64,000 nt of DNA from Enterobacter sp. JUb54 (GCF_014298075.1 NZ_CP060418.1:4774001-4838000); one strand, 5' to 3'; positions 9,968-19,358 are shown, numbered from the stretch's first letter. Numbers and translations: made by a program. Notes: a model not told the origin generated them from the letters alone.

Positions 9968-10363
9968 ATGGGGTTACTTGATCAGATTGGCGGCATGCTG
10001 GGTGGGCAGGCCGGTAAAGCGGAGCAGCTGCAGGCCATTATGAGCTGGATCCAGCAGCAGGACGGTATTCAGGGCGTACTGGAGAAATTGCGCGGCGGCG
10101 GGCTGGGAGAGATCGTCGAATCGTGGATCGGCCAGCAGAACAACTTGCCGGTTTCCCGCGATCAGGTGTCGTCGGCGTTAGGATCCTCCGCGCTGCAGGA
10201 TCTGAGCGATAAGCTGGGGATCGATCCGCAAACAGCATCGTCGGTGATTTCTGAGTATCTGCCTAAAATCGTCGATGGCTTATCACCCAACGGCGAGGAG
10301 CCTGCCCAGCAGGACCTGCTGTCAGAAGGCATGAACCTGCTTAAAGGTAAGCTGTTCGGCTAA
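9968..10363 (+). CDS. YidB-like DUF937 protein
   Basis: A 131-aa protein beginning MGLLDQIGGMLGGQAGKAEQL, similar to E. coli YidB. The DUF937 fold is alpha-helical, with a C-terminal segment DKLGIDPQTASSVISEYLPKIVD that is typical of the family. The molecular function is not established. ACGGAG at 9956-9961 supports the ATG at 9968 over the upstream in-frame ATG at 9908, which lies inside the LysR gene. It is 49 bases after the LysR stop and is followed by a strong terminator. Confidence 0.85.
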   Translation: MGLLDQIGGMLGGQAGKAEQLQAIMSWIQQQDGIQGVLEKLRGGGLGEIVESWIGQQNNLPVSRDQVSSALGSSALQDLSDKLGIDPQTASSVISEYLPKIVDGLSPNGEEPAQQDLLSEGMNLLKGKLFG

Positions 10364-10441
10364 GGATGGGGGCGGGGTAAGTGGCGTGCCGCAGATCGTC
10401 GCACGGCATTTGCTATTGGCCCTGTATTCCTGAACGCACAG

Positions 10442-10465
10442 ACCCGCCTGACAGGCGGGTTTTTT
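10442..10465 (+). terminator. Rho-independent terminator
   Basis: Stem ACCCGCCTG/CAGGCGGGT (the two arms share a short loop) followed by six Ts. It ends the transcript of the YidB-like gene. Confidence 0.9.
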
Positions 10466-10873
10466 ATCCGTGCACCTTTCTTCGCATTGAACATCGTTCA
10501 AACTTACATTTGATATGTTGAAATAAAGGTTTTTGAGATACCGTCATGCACCAGTTGAGATAACTAAACATCATGGCTCAATTTAAGCACTTTGAACTTT
10601 CCCTTCTTAACCCCAGCTTTGACTCCCCTTTGCCACTTATGCTGTCACGCTGATTATGCCGTGCCTGATAATATGAAGAACAGTACTACCCGCCACGGCT
10701 GGTATTCACTATTGCTGGGTAAGATCACTCGTATGCCATTATTAAAAGATGGGTTCAGTTAGCCTTTTTATAAAAATAATCCTTCCACCATTTATAAAGT
10801 TTCCCTACACTAATTTTACAGCGCTGTTTTTAACTAACCAACTGATTAAATTGTTAATTTTTAGCGAGGGATT
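10466..10873. other. AT-rich intergenic region near the pheV locus, no intact gene
   Basis: About 400 bp of clearly lower GC than its surroundings. No open frame of useful length is present; 10573-10760 reads like broken coding sequence with several stops, but I do not recognise the parent gene. The promoter of the frameshifted TrmO-like gene probably lies at 10780-10870. Confidence 0.5.
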
Positions 10874-11360
10874 ATGAGCACACTCAAAATGGAGTCGATT
10901 GGTCAGGTTGTTGTCAATCAAGATATGTATCGCCTTGTGTTAAAACCAGAGTATCGTGCAGCGCTGGCAACATTGGAATGCATTCCCCACATGCAGGTTT
11001 TATGGTGGTTTAATCATTGTGATAATTCCAGATCACGTAATGTACTTACGGTAGACACCCCTTATCTACATGCACCAAATATAGTAGGAATATTTGCAAC
11101 GCGTTCACCTGAACGGCCGAATCCTATCGCATTAACCTGTTGCCAAATTACCTATGTGGATATTGAAAAAGGGGAGGTAGGATATAAGTTATATTGACGC
11201 TGAGAATGGTTCACTATTACTTGATATTAAGCCTTATATGCCAAGCTTCGATCGGCTTGAACATATAGGAGAACAGCCTGATTGGTTTTCTAATTGGCCA
11301 GATAGCATCGAAAAATCACGTGATTTTGACTGGGCCAGAGTGTTCAACTTTGAAAATTAA
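10874..11360 (+). pseudogene. TrmO/TsaA-like tRNA methyltransferase, frameshifted
   Basis: Homologue of the TsaA/TrmO family, SAM-dependent enzymes that methylate t6A37 of some tRNAs; this is the short form of about 161 residues. The first frame (10874-11197) carries VLWWFNHCDN, TPYLHAPNIVGIFATRSPERPNPIALT (the conserved R-x-P-x-R-P-N-P-I core) and ends early at YKLY. A second frame from about 11181 continues with DISYIDAENGS, LLLDIKPYMPSFDR and FDWARVFNFEN, stopping at 11358-11360. One extra G in GTAGGATA at 11177-11184 explains the break. It may be a real mutation or a sequencing error. Base composition is AT-rich, and the gene lies next to a tRNA, suggesting acquired DNA. It is not the chromosomal trmO, which is a longer protein. 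Confidence 0.8.
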
Positions 11361-11372
11361 TCAATGAAAGTG

Positions 11373-11411
11373 AAAACACCTACACCTACACCTACGCGTA
11401 GGTGTTTTCTT
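11373..11411 (+). terminator. Hairpin terminator after the TrmO-like gene
   Basis: AAAACACCTAC pairs with GTAGGTGTTTT, and an inner 16-bp perfect palindrome CACCTACGCGTAGGTG is at 11389-11404, followed by TTTTCTTC. The left arm sits in three direct ACACCT units (11376-11393). Confidence 0.75.
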
Positions 11412-11464
11412 CAGCCAGCTGTTTGCCGACCTGAATTCGATGAAGAGTCCGTATTGCAGAAAAC

Positions 11465-11487
11465 AAAAAACCCGCCATAGGCGGGTT
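11465..11487 (-). terminator. Terminator, outermost copy in pheV repeats
   Basis: On the minus strand CCCGCC/GGCGGG with a 3-base loop is followed by TTTTTTG. It is the third of three near-identical terminators downstream of pheV. Confidence 0.8.
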
Positions 11488-11627
11488 CTTCTAAATAGTG
11501 GTGCCCGGACTCGGACTAACGCCGCAGGCGTTGAACAGCGCGCCTGTCGCGCTGGCCCCGGAAGGGGTGAGCGGTTTACCGCGAATAATCGAACGGAGTT
11601 CGATGGAGAGTCCGGTTCTCAGAAAGC

Positions 11628-11650
11628 AAAAAACCCGCCATAGGCGGGTT
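11628..11650 (-). terminator. Terminator, middle copy in pheV repeats
   Basis: Same CCCGCC/GGCGGG stem and T run as the flanking copies, 163 bases from the outer copy. Confidence 0.8.
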
Positions 11651-11791
11651 CTTCTAAATAGTGGTGCCCGGACTCGGACTAACGCCGCAGGCGTTGAACA
11701 GCGCGCCTGTCGCGCTGGCCCCGGAAGGGGTGAGCGGTTTACCCGCGAATAATCGAACGGAGTTCGATGGAGAGTCCGGTTCTCAGAAAGC

Positions 11792-11814
11792 AAAAAACCC
11801 GCCATAGGCGGGTT
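11792..11814 (-). terminator. Terminator directly after pheV
   Basis: CCCGCC/GGCGGG stem with six Ts on the minus strand, beginning 12 bases after the tRNA CCA end. This is the proximal terminator. Confidence 0.88.
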
Positions 11815-11825
11815 CTTCTAAATAG

Positions 11826-11901
11826 TGGTGCCCGGACTCGGAATCGAACCAAGGACACGGGGATTTTCAATCCCCTGCTCTACCGACTGAGCTATCCGGG
11901 C
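11826..11901 (-). tRNA. pheV: tRNA-Phe (anticodon GAA)
   Basis: A 76-nt tRNA read on the minus strand from GCCCGGATAGCTCAG to the encoded CCA. The acceptor stem GCCCGGA/TCCGGGC, T-loop GGTTCGATTCC and anticodon loop TTGAAAA are clear. As far as I recall it is identical to E. coli tRNA-Phe. Its position before yqgA-speC marks it as pheV, a common integration site for genomic islands in enterics; the copied 3' ends downstream fit such a history. Confidence 0.97.
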
Positions 11902-12006
11902 AACGGGGCGCATTAAAACCGATCCGCCTCGCTGCGTCAACGAAATTTATTCAATTTGATGCAGACTGCACAATCTATCACCAGTTCGAATTAAAAGCAC
12001 GCATCT

Positions 12007-12720
12007 TCAGGCGAAAAATGCCGTCCAGGCCAGTGATATCGGCATTGCCAGCAGCAGGGCGGGCAGCATGTTCACCACCGCAAACATCTTAATTCCGCAG
12101 ATGCGCAGACCCGTTGCCAGCAGCAGCATCCCGCCAACGGCGGTAAAATCTGCCATCATCATCGGCGTTGTCAGCGGCATAATCAACGAGGCGCAGGCCG
12201 CCAGCGACAGCTGAATAAGCAGCATCGGTACGCTAATCGCGGAAACCGCAAACCCAAGGGTGCAGGCGAAAATCGTGGCGGTGAAAAAGTCGAGAAAGGC
12301 CTTAGCGATCAGTATGCTGGCATCGCCGGTCATGCCCTCGCGCATGGCACCAAAAATCCCCGTACCGCTGGCGCAAAACAGCACGATAATAGCGACGTAG
12401 CTCTGTATAAACGACGCATTCACCGGGGCCTTGGTTTTGCCTTTCGGCGTGAGCCATTGCTGGAGCTTGCTCACCAGGGTATTGACGCCTTTTTCCATGT
12501 TACAGGCTTCGCCAAGCAGCGTTCCCACCAGCGTTGATAGCACCATTACCGGCAGGTTGGCGCACTTGATCACCAGCAGAATACCAATGCCCAACGAGGC
12601 CAGACCAAAAATAGAGGTCATCGACGTGCGGATCCGCTCCGGCAGTCTCTGGCTCAATAGCGCGCCCAGAATACCGCCCAAAAGGACCGCGCCGGCGTTA
12701 ATAAAAGGTCCTGTAACCAC
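12007..12720 (-). CDS. yqgA: YqgA, DUF554 membrane protein
   Basis: A 237-aa inner-membrane protein of the DUF554 family, close to E. coli YqgA (235 aa). About seven hydrophobic segments are visible. Conserved blocks are GPFINAGAVLLGG, GALLSQRLPERIR, SIFGLASLGIGI, CASGTGIFGAM and GMTGDASILIAKAFLDFFTA. Transport function is suspected but not shown. I chose the GTG at 12720 (MVTGPFINAG) because AGGAG lies 7 bases before it and the N-terminus then matches E. coli; an in-frame ATG at 12738 would add six residues. It is divergent from speC and 105 bases upstream of pheV on the same strand. Confidence 0.88.
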   Translation of the reverse strand: MVTGPFINAGAVLLGGILGALLSQRLPERIRTSMTSIFGLASLGIGILLVIKCANLPVMVLSTLVGTLLGEACNMEKGVNTLVSKLQQWLTPKGKTKAPVNASFIQSYVAIIVLFCASGTGIFGAMREGMTGDASILIAKAFLDFFTATIFACTLGFAVSAISVPMLLIQLSLAACASLIMPLTTPMMMADFTAVGGMLLLATGLRICGIKMFAVVNMLPALLLAMPISLAWTAFFA

Positions 12721-13158
12721 TGTGAAGCTCCTGTTCATTGTCCCTGATCACCGCGTTATTATGACCTGAAAGTGCGGTAAAGGCCTGCGAATATGCCAGC
12801 AGATTGCATACAGATTTCATCTTGCGCGGGTATGTCAAAGGTGACATTATTGCGCGAATTTTCTTCTCTTCAACCATGAGGCCGCTGGGATGCTAACACC
12901 GTCTGTATATCGCCACTGCCGCAGCGCACAGGTGCATCAGCTGCCTCATCTTGCTACGCTATCTTCTGATGACCTGCCACCCATGCGGTGACGGCAGCGC
13001 ATGCTCACTGCAGGACAACAGTAAGAGCGGACCCGGTCTGTTTTTACTGATGTCGGGCGGTCGGAGCTGGGATCCAGTCAGACCCTGACAGTTCGTTGGG
13101 CAAGGCATTAACGCCTTGCCTGAAGCCTTTTACTCTCCCGAAACGGGTATTCGCGCTA
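12721..13158. other. yqgA-speC divergent intergenic region with leader hairpin
   Basis: 438 bp without a gene. It must contain both promoters and a long speC leader. At 13099-13120 a strong hairpin GGCAAGGC/GCCTTGCC is followed 9 bases later by CTTTT, 38 bases before the speC ATG. It could act in the speC leader (inference). No ribosome site is obvious before speC. Confidence 0.5.
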
Positions 13159-15297
13159 ATGAAATCCATGCACATTGCCGCCAGCCACGCGCTGGTTTCT
13201 CATCTCTCCACCCACCGCAGCGTGGTGGCGCTGGACAGTACTGATTTTACCGATGTGGCGGCAGTCGTCATTACCGAAGCGGACAGCCGCAGCGGCATCC
13301 TCACGCTGCTTAATCGCAGCGGTTTTAATCTGCCCGTCTATCTGCTGAGCGATGCCAGCCCGGCAAAGCCACAGGGCGTAACCGCAGTCATCACCGGTAA
13401 AGAACAGGAGTGGCTTGAGCTGGAAGCCTCCGCCTGCAGCTACGAAGAACGTCTGCTGCCGCCGTTTTTCGACACCCTGACCCAGTATGTTGAAATGGAT
13501 AACAGCACCTTCGCCTGCCCGGGACATCAGCACGGTGCTTTCTTTAAAAAGCACCCGGCAGGCCGTCAGTTCTTTGATTTCTTCGGCGAAAATGTGTTTC
13601 GTGCCGATATGTGCAACGCCGATGTTAAGCTCGGCGACCTGCTGATCCACGAAGGATCGGCCAAGCACGCACAGAAGTTCGCGGCGAAGGTCTTCAATGC
13701 CGACAAAACCTATTTTGTCCTCAACGGCACCTCGGCGGCGAATAAAGTGGTGAGCAACGCTCTGCTGACGCGCGGCGACCTGGTGTTGTTTGACCGCAAC
13801 AACCATAAATCCAACCATCATGGCGCGCTGATTCAGGCCGGGGCAACGCCGGTCTATCTCGAAGCCTCGCGCAACCCGTTTGGCTTTATCGGCGGCATCG
13901 ACGACCACTGCTTTGACGAAAGCTACCTGCGCAAGCTGATTCAGGAAGTAGCGCCGGAGAAAGCCGATGCGCCGCGTCCGTTCCGCCTGGCGGTGATCCA
14001 GTTGGGCACCTACGACGGCACGGTCTACAACGCGCGTCAGGTGGTCGATAAAATCGGCAGCCTCTGCGATTACATCCTGTTTGACTCCGCATGGGTAGGC
14101 TACGAACAGTTTATCCCGATGATGGCGGACTGCTCGCCGCTGCTGCTCGATCTGCATGAAAACGATCCGGGCATTTTCGTCACGCAGTCGGTGCATAAGC
14201 AGCAGGCCGGGTTCTCGCAAACCTCGCAGATCCACAAGAAAGATAACCACCTGCGTGGCCAGGCGCGGTTTTGCCCGCACAAGCGGCTGAATAACGCCTT
14301 TATGCTGCACGCCTCGACCAGTCCGTTTTACCCGCTCTTTGCGGCGCTGGATGTTAACGCCAAAATCCACGAAGGGGAGAGCGGCCGTCGCCTGTGGGCG
14401 GAGTGCGTGGCGCTGGGGATTGAAGCGCGTAAAGCGATTATCGCCCAATGCAAAATGATCCAACCGTTTGTGCCGCCGCAGGTGGCAGGACGTCCGTGGC
14501 AGGACTATCCCACCGAAGAGATCGCGGCTGAACGTCATTTCTTCAGCTTTGAGCCAGGCGCCCGCTGGCACGGTTTTGAAGGCTACGCCCAGGATCAGTA
14601 CTTCGTCGACCCTTGCAAACTGCTGCTGACCACGCTGGGCATCGATGCTGAAAGCGGTGAATATACTGACTTTGGCATCCCGGCGACGATTCTGGCGCAC
14701 TATCTGCGTGAGAACGGTATCGTGCCGGAGAAGTGCGACCTCAACTCGATTCTGTTCCTGCTCACCCCTGCCGAGAGCGCCGAAAAGCTGGCTCAACTGG
14801 TGGCGATGCTGGCGCAGTTCGAACAGCATATCGAAGCCGACACCCCGCTGGCCGACGTACTGCCGACCATCTATAACAAATACCCGGTTCGCTATCGCGA
14901 CTATACCCTCCGTGAGCTGTGTCAGGAGATGCACGACCTGTACGTCAGTTTTGAGGTGAAAGACCTGCAAAAAGAGATGTTCCGCAAACAGAGCTTCCCG
15001 CGCGTGGTGATGAACCCGCAGGATGCAAACCGCGAGTTTATCCGCGGTAACGTTGAGCTGGTGCGTTTGAGCGAGGCCGAAGGCCGCGTTGCCGCCGAAG
15101 GGGCGTTACCGTACCCGCCGGGCGTGCTGTGCGTGGTGCCGGGGGAAGTCTGGGGCGGCGCGGTGCTGCGCTACTTCCTGGCGCTGGAAGAGGGCGTCAA
15201 TATGCTGCCTGGTTTCTCGCCTGAATTGCAGGGGGTCTACAGTGAAACGGACCCTGATGGCATCAAGCGGCTGTATGGTTACGTGCTGAAGGCTTAA
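13159..15297 (+). CDS. speC: Constitutive ornithine decarboxylase
   Basis: A 712-aa PLP enzyme converting ornithine to putrescine and CO2, in the cytoplasm. It is colinear with E. coli SpeC (711 aa). The order is an N-terminal wing domain, the PLP domain with CPGHQHGAFFKKHP, NGTSAANK, RNNHKSNHH and the PLP lysine in SVHKQQAG (about residue 347), and the C-terminal domain with PYPPGVLCVVPGE. The start MKSMHIAA at 13159 matches E. coli; the frame is open 63 bases further upstream. With speA and speB in this window it provides both routes to putrescine. It is divergent from yqgA and convergent with nupG. Confidence 0.97.
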   Translation: MKSMHIAASHALVSHLSTHRSVVALDSTDFTDVAAVVITEADSRSGILTLLNRSGFNLPVYLLSDASPAKPQGVTAVITGKEQEWLELEASACSYEERLLPPFFDTLTQYVEMDNSTFACPGHQHGAFFKKHPAGRQFFDFFGENVFRADMCNADVKLGDLLIHEGSAKHAQKFAAKVFNADKTYFVLNGTSAANKVVSNALLTRGDLVLFDRNNHKSNHHGALIQAGATPVYLEASRNPFGFIGGIDDHCFDESYLRKLIQEVAPEKADAPRPFRLAVIQLGTYDGTVYNARQVVDKIGSLCDYILFDSAWVGYEQFIPMMADCSPLLLDLHENDPGIFVTQSVHKQQAGFSQTSQIHKKDNHLRGQARFCPHKRLNNAFMLHASTSPFYPLFAALDVNAKIHEGESGRRLWAECVALGIEARKAIIAQCKMIQPFVPPQVAGRPWQDYPTEEIAAERHFFSFEPGARWHGFEGYAQDQYFVDPCKLLLTTLGIDAESGEYTDFGIPATILAHYLRENGIVPEKCDLNSILFLLTPAESAEKLAQLVAMLAQFEQHIEADTPLADVLPTIYNKYPVRYRDYTLRELCQEMHDLYVSFEVKDLQKEMFRKQSFPRVVMNPQDANREFIRGNVELVRLSEAEGRVAAEGALPYPPGVLCVVPGEVWGGAVLRYFLALEEGVNMLPGFSPELQGVYSETDPDGIKRLYGYVLKA

Positions 15298-15327
15298 AAA
15301 AAACGCCCCGTCGGGAAGGCGGGGCGC
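15295..15327 (-). terminator. Terminator for nupG overlapping the speC stop
   Basis: On the minus strand CGCCCCG/CGGGGCG (15304-15326) is followed by a run of nine Ts whose last bases are the complement of the speC TAA. It serves nupG; speC may use the same stem weakly. Confidence 0.82.
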
Positions 15328-15366
15328 TGCATAGTGTTGCTTTCTGGTATCGCTACCCGTGGCGTA

Positions 15367-16626
15367 TTAATGCGCGGTGGTAGCCTGTGCGCCTGCCGGT
15401 GCGCGGACGTGTTTGTACTTAAACAGGGCGATAAAGGCGATAGCCAGCACCAGTGAGTATGCCGCAAAGATCAGCCATACCGGCTGCCAGTCGGTGATAC
15501 CGTTGGTGGTATACATCTCCACCACTTTCCCGCTCACCACGCCGCCGAGAATGCAGCCGAAGCCGTTGGTCATCATCAGGAACATCCCCTGGGCGCTGGC
15601 GCGGATTTCCGGCCGCACTTCTTTCTCGACAAACACCGAACCAGAAATGTTGAAGAAGTCGAAGGCGCAGCCGTAGACAATCATCGACAGCACCAGCAGC
15701 ACGGTACCGAACGGCGTCGGGTCGCCATAGGCAAACAGACCGAAGCGCAGCATCCAGGCGAAGATACTGATGATCATCACATTCTTGATGCCGTAGCGGC
15801 TCAGGAAGAACGGGATGGTCAGAATGAACAGGGTTTCCGAGATCTGCGAGATCGACATCATCACCGACGCGTGCTCAACGATAAAGCTGCCGGAGAACAG
15901 CGGGTTGTTATCGAAGCTGTGCAAGAAGGTGTTCCCGAACATGTTGGTGATTTGCAGCTCAGCGCCTAACAGCATTGAGAAGATAAAGAAAATCGCCATG
16001 CGCTTGTTTTTGAACAGGGCAAACGCGTCCAGGCCCAGCATGGTGCTCCAGCTCTGGTTTTTCTGCTGATTCGAGACCGGGATATGCGGCAGCGTCAGGG
16101 TGAACAGCGCAAGGACAATGGAGAGCGCTGCGCCGATATACAGCTGCATATGGCTCAGTTCAAAGCCGGCAAAGCTCACGCCCCACATGGCGATGATAAA
16201 GCCGATGGTGCCCCAGATACGGATCGGCGGGAAATCGGTCACGATATCCATACCGGCGGATTTCAACCGGTAGTAGGAGATGGTATTGATTAAGCCCAGC
16301 GTTGGCATATAGGCCAGCGAGTTAAGCAGGATGACAAAGAACATTTCTCCTGGCGTGGTGACCTGGGCCGCCATAAACAGCGTACCGGCTCCCACCAGGT
16401 GACACAGCGCATACACCCACTTTGCGCTGACCCATTTATCCGCCACGATCCCCAGCAGCGTCGGCATCAGAACCGCCGCAATACCGAGCGAACTATACAC
16501 GGCACCGATAGACGCGCCATCGAACTTGAGCGTCACAAACATATAGGAGCCGAGTGTTGTCAGCCAACTACCCCACAGGCAGAACTGCAGAAACGACAAA
16601 ATTTTAAGCTGCAGCTTAAGGTTCAT
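15367..16626 (-). CDS. nupG: Nucleoside:H+ symporter NupG
   Basis: A 419-aa inner-membrane transporter with 12 predicted helices, nucleoside:H+ symporter family of the major facilitator superfamily. It imports purine and pyrimidine nucleosides with protons. E. coli-like blocks include MNLKLQLKILSFLQFCLWGSW, FPPIRIWGTIGFI and GMFLMMTNGFGCILGG. In E. coli nupG is controlled by CytR and CRP, and a good CRP site lies about 150 bases upstream here. GAGG precedes the ATG. It is the last gene of the mutY-yggX-mltC-nupG order. Confidence 0.96.
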   Translation of the reverse strand: MNLKLQLKILSFLQFCLWGSWLTTLGSYMFVTLKFDGASIGAVYSSLGIAAVLMPTLLGIVADKWVSAKWVYALCHLVGAGTLFMAAQVTTPGEMFFVILLNSLAYMPTLGLINTISYYRLKSAGMDIVTDFPPIRIWGTIGFIIAMWGVSFAGFELSHMQLYIGAALSIVLALFTLTLPHIPVSNQQKNQSWSTMLGLDAFALFKNKRMAIFFIFSMLLGAELQITNMFGNTFLHSFDNNPLFSGSFIVEHASVMMSISQISETLFILTIPFFLSRYGIKNVMIISIFAWMLRFGLFAYGDPTPFGTVLLVLSMIVYGCAFDFFNISGSVFVEKEVRPEIRASAQGMFLMMTNGFGCILGGVVSGKVVEMYTTNGITDWQPVWLIFAAYSLVLAIAFIALFKYKHVRAPAGAQATTAH

Positions 16627-16770
16627 GTTATTTTCCTCACAAAATGGCGGGGTTCTTGTTTTGTTAATTACATACAGGGTTGCTGTTTGATGCGATTCTA
16701 TCAGCCCCGGTGGTTATGTTTTGTTACCTTCCGCAAAAAAATGCAATCCACATTAGCTTGCAGATTAAAT

Positions 16771-16786
16771 TGTGATGCAAATAACA
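16771..16786 (-). promoter_or_regulatory. CRP site upstream of nupG
   Basis: TGTTATTTGCATCACA on the minus strand matches TGTGA-N6-TCACA at 9 of 10 key positions, about 145 bases before the nupG start. E. coli nupG is known to be CRP- and CytR-controlled. Confidence 0.6.
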
Positions 16787-16863
16787 TTTTCGTATGAAGT
16801 GCAGGCGAGGGCGATGGAATACCCGGCCCTTTCTGGTCGCGAAAGGGCGGGTGGGGAGGACGT

Positions 16864-17946
16864 TTATTTCCGGCGGTAGGACTTCTGCGCGGTATTTACC
16901 TTATACAGGTAACGGCGTGATTCTGCGGACGGATGGCGATTGGTGATGGTGGAGTAAACATCGCCCGGCGTCATGCTGTTAATGATGTTAGCGGCCTGAA
17001 CCTTATCGCTGGAGAAGATGCGCAGCACGCTGCCCGCTCCCCCGTTATAGGCGGTGATCACCGCATAGCGCCGCGAGGTCGGGTTATCGATGCCTGACAG
17101 ATAGACGTTATTCAGCATCGCCAGATAGGCGGTGCCGGTATCGATGTTATTTGCCGGGTCGAACAGATAGCTACGGCTTGGCAGCCCCGATTTACCCTGC
17201 GAACGATAGACGTCTTTCCCGGCGCTGTGCTGAACAACCTGCATCAGGCCCAGCGCATCGGCATGGCTGACGGCATACGGGTTAAAGGACGATTCCGTTT
17301 GCATAATCGCCAGAATCAACGACTCATCCACGCCATATTTCCGCGCCGACTGACGAACGTAGCCGATGTACTTATGCGCACGTTTGTCGAGGTGGTTGGG
17401 CACCAGATTGATGGTAATGCTGTAGATGATGCGCAGGCCGTTGCTGCGACTTTTCAGCCGCGTCTGCAGCAGATAGTCGGCATAGCGCGAGGCGCGCCAC
17501 TCCCAGCGGATCGGATCGCCGTGGTTATCGACCACCTGGCCGTACAGGAACGGCTCTTTCGAGATCTGAATATCGTCGGCGTCGGAGTAGAGATCGATGG
17601 AACCCGGATCGTCGCCCATCAGCAAGGTCTTAATGATCGTCTGGCGTAAACGGCCGGTCGGATCGGTACCTGCGATGGTCTCGACGGTAATGGTCCCCTC
17701 ATCAAAGTTGATGTGGCTACGGGTCTGATACTGATCGGTGTATTTGACGTAGTCCTTCGGCCCGGCGAGCAGGACTTCTTTATAACCCCAAATATTTTCA
17801 ATGTTATGGGCAAACTGCCCCATCAGAATATCGAAGCCGTTGGTGTCCTTGACCCAGGCTTCGTTATACCCGGCGCCCTTTTTATTAGAGCTGGAACACG
17901 AAACGAGCAAAGGCGCGATGAGCGCTAGCGCTAAATATTTTTTCAT
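16864..17946 (-). CDS. mltC: Membrane-bound lytic murein transglycosylase C
   Basis: A 360-aa outer-membrane lipoprotein that cleaves the MurNAc-GlcNAc bond in peptidoglycan, forming 1,6-anhydro ends. The signal peptide ends in the lipobox LLVSC, with the lipidated Cys at residue 17. The catalytic SLT domain has the Glu in [14 protein letters not shown], then ALGLMQVV and [12 protein letters not shown]. The two adjacent ATGs at 17949 and 17946 are both possible; the second matches E. coli. It follows yggX by about 50 bases. A hairpin without a T run at 16826-16848 may end the mRNA. Confidence 0.96.
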   Translation of the reverse strand: MKKYLALALIAPLLVSCSSSNKKGAGYNEAWVKDTNGFDILMGQFAHNIENIWGYKEVLLAGPKDYVKYTDQYQTRSHINFDEGTITVETIAGTDPTGRLRQTIIKTLLMGDDPGSIDLYSDADDIQISKEPFLYGQVVDNHGDPIRWEWRASRYADYLLQTRLKSRSNGLRIIYSITINLVPNHLDKRAHKYIGYVRQSARKYGVDESLILAIMQTESSFNPYAVSHADALGLMQVVQHSAGKDVYRSQGKSGLPSRSYLFDPANNIDTGTAYLAMLNNVYLSGIDNPTSRRYAVITAYNGGAGSVLRIFSSDKVQAANIINSMTPGDVYSTITNRHPSAESRRYLYKVNTAQKSYRRK

Positions 17947-17999
17947 CATTCCGGGAGTGTGCGTTGTGTTTGTTGTGCTTAAGGGTCATCTGACGACGA

Positions 18000-18299
<300 letters not shown>

Positions 18300-19358
18300 C
18301 TATGCCAGCGCCCCGGCTTTCAGTTGTTGCAACAGGCGCTCGACGGGAGCGGCCAGTCCGACCGACGGTGGCTGCGCTAAGTTATACCAGAGTGCGTTGC
18401 CTTCATCCATGCATGACCCGGATGAATCTACCTTAAGCCACATCGGGACGATATCCAGATGAAAGTGGCTGAAAGTATGGCGGAACGCGGTCATCTGCGT
18501 CAGAGTATCGGCCTTAATTTGCCGCTGAGCCAGCCATTCACGCAGTGCGGACTCCTCCTCAAACTGCGGAAAGCAGAATAATCCGCCCCACAATCCCACC
18601 GGCGGACGCTGGGCAAGAAACACCTCATTACCGTGCTGCATCAGCAGCAAATAGCCGGTACGTTCCGGAATAATCTGTTTCGGTTTTTTGCCAGGATATT
18701 GCGCCCAGGAATGGTTTGCATAGGCAATGCAGCCATTATGCAGCGGGCAAATTTCGCATTTGGGCTTTGAACGGGTGCAGACAATCGCCCCGAGATCCAT
18801 CATCGCCTGGTTAAAACGCTCGACCCCGTTGGCCGGCGTGACCTCTTCGCTGATCTGCCACAGACGCTTCTCCACCTCTTTTTTCCCCGGCCAGCCGCTA
18901 ACCGCGTAGCAGCGTGCCAGCACCCGCTTGACGTTGCCATCGAGAATGGGGAAATGCTGGCCGAGAGAAAGCGATAAAATAGCGCCCGCCGTCGAGCGCC
19001 CGACGCCGGGCAGCGCGGCCACTTCGTCAAAGGTCTGGGGGAATTCACCGCCGTGCTGGTTGGCCACCTGCTGCGCGGCCTTATGTAGGTTACGCGCGCG
19101 GGCGTAATAACCCAGCCCGGTCCACAGGTGCAGGACTTCATCCAGCGGCGCCGCAGCCAGGTCGGTCACCGTCGGGAAGCGCGCCATAAAGCGTTCAAAA
19201 TAAGGGATAACCGTTGTGACCTGGGTTTGTTGCAACATCACTTCGGAGAGCCATACTTTGTAAGGCGTTTTGCCGATTTGCCACGGCAGGGTTTTACGGC
19301 CGTATTTGTCGTACCAGTCCAACACCTGGGTTGAAAATTGCGCGGCGAGAAAAGTCAA
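18300..19358 (-). CDS. mutY: Adenine DNA glycosylase MutY (TTG start)
   Basis: A 352-aa glycosylase that removes A opposite 8-oxoG. The helix-hairpin-helix is in [14 protein letters not shown], the catalytic Asp in [12 protein letters not shown], and the [4Fe-4S] cysteines in [17 protein letters not shown]. The C-terminal Nudix-like domain recognises 8-oxoG. The frame has no ATG at the expected place. I chose TTG at 19358 (reading [18 protein letters not shown]) because GGAG is 9 bases upstream and the length fits E. coli (350 aa). The open frame extends to 19847 but would run antisense through the divergent trmB. It leads mutY-yggX-mltC. Confidence 0.92.
   Translation of the reverse strand: MTFLAAQFSTQVLDWYDKYGRKTLPWQIGKTPYKVWLSEVMLQQTQVTTVIPYFERFMARFPTVTDLAAAPLDEVLHLWTGLGYYARARNLHKAAQQVANQHGGEFPQTFDEVAALPGVGRSTAGAILSLSLGQHFPILDGNVKRVLARCYAVSGWPGKKEVEKRLWQISEEVTPANGVERFNQAMMDLGAIVCTRSKPKCEICPLHNGCIAYANHSWAQYPGKKPKQIIPERTGYLLLMQHGNEVFLAQRPPVGLWGGLFCFPQFEEESALREWLAQRQIKADTLTQMTAFRHTFSHFHLDIVPMWLKVDSSGSCMDEGNALWYNLAQPPSVGLAAPVERLLQQLKAGALA

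Larger units (their letters stand above)
11432..11842 (-). repeat. Tandem repeats carrying copies of the tRNA-Phe 3' end
   Basis: Units with a period of 163-164 bp lie directly downstream of pheV. The tRNA 3' segment TGGTGCCCGGACTCGGA (plus strand) starts at 11499, 11662 and 11826, the last being the real tRNA. Each copy is preceded on the plus strand by the same terminator and by CTTCTAAATAG. The two full units differ by one C in the run at about 11742, and the outermost left unit (11432-11498) is partial and diverged. The arrangement parallels the rtT repeats after E. coli tyrT, where repeats also include the tRNA terminus. Alternatively it may reflect repeated site-specific recombination at the tRNA 3' end. 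Confidence 0.9.

Noticed and set aside
10573..10760. Insertion sequence or transposase remnant
   Set aside because: The broken frame looked like a gene start, but I found no inverted ends or transposase motif to support it.
11440..11805. Open frames of 67-104 aa on both strands through the pheV repeats
   Set aside because: They exist because the repeats lack stops; the units shift frame (163 vs 164 bp), no ribosome site is seen, and the Arg-rich products match nothing I know.
11432..12000. Integrated genomic island at pheV
   Set aside because: tRNA-end copies hint at past integration, but no integrase, phage or plasmid gene is in the window.
13156..14970. 604-aa frame antisense to speC
   Set aside because: Codon-bias shadow of speC; no signals and composition typical of an antisense frame.
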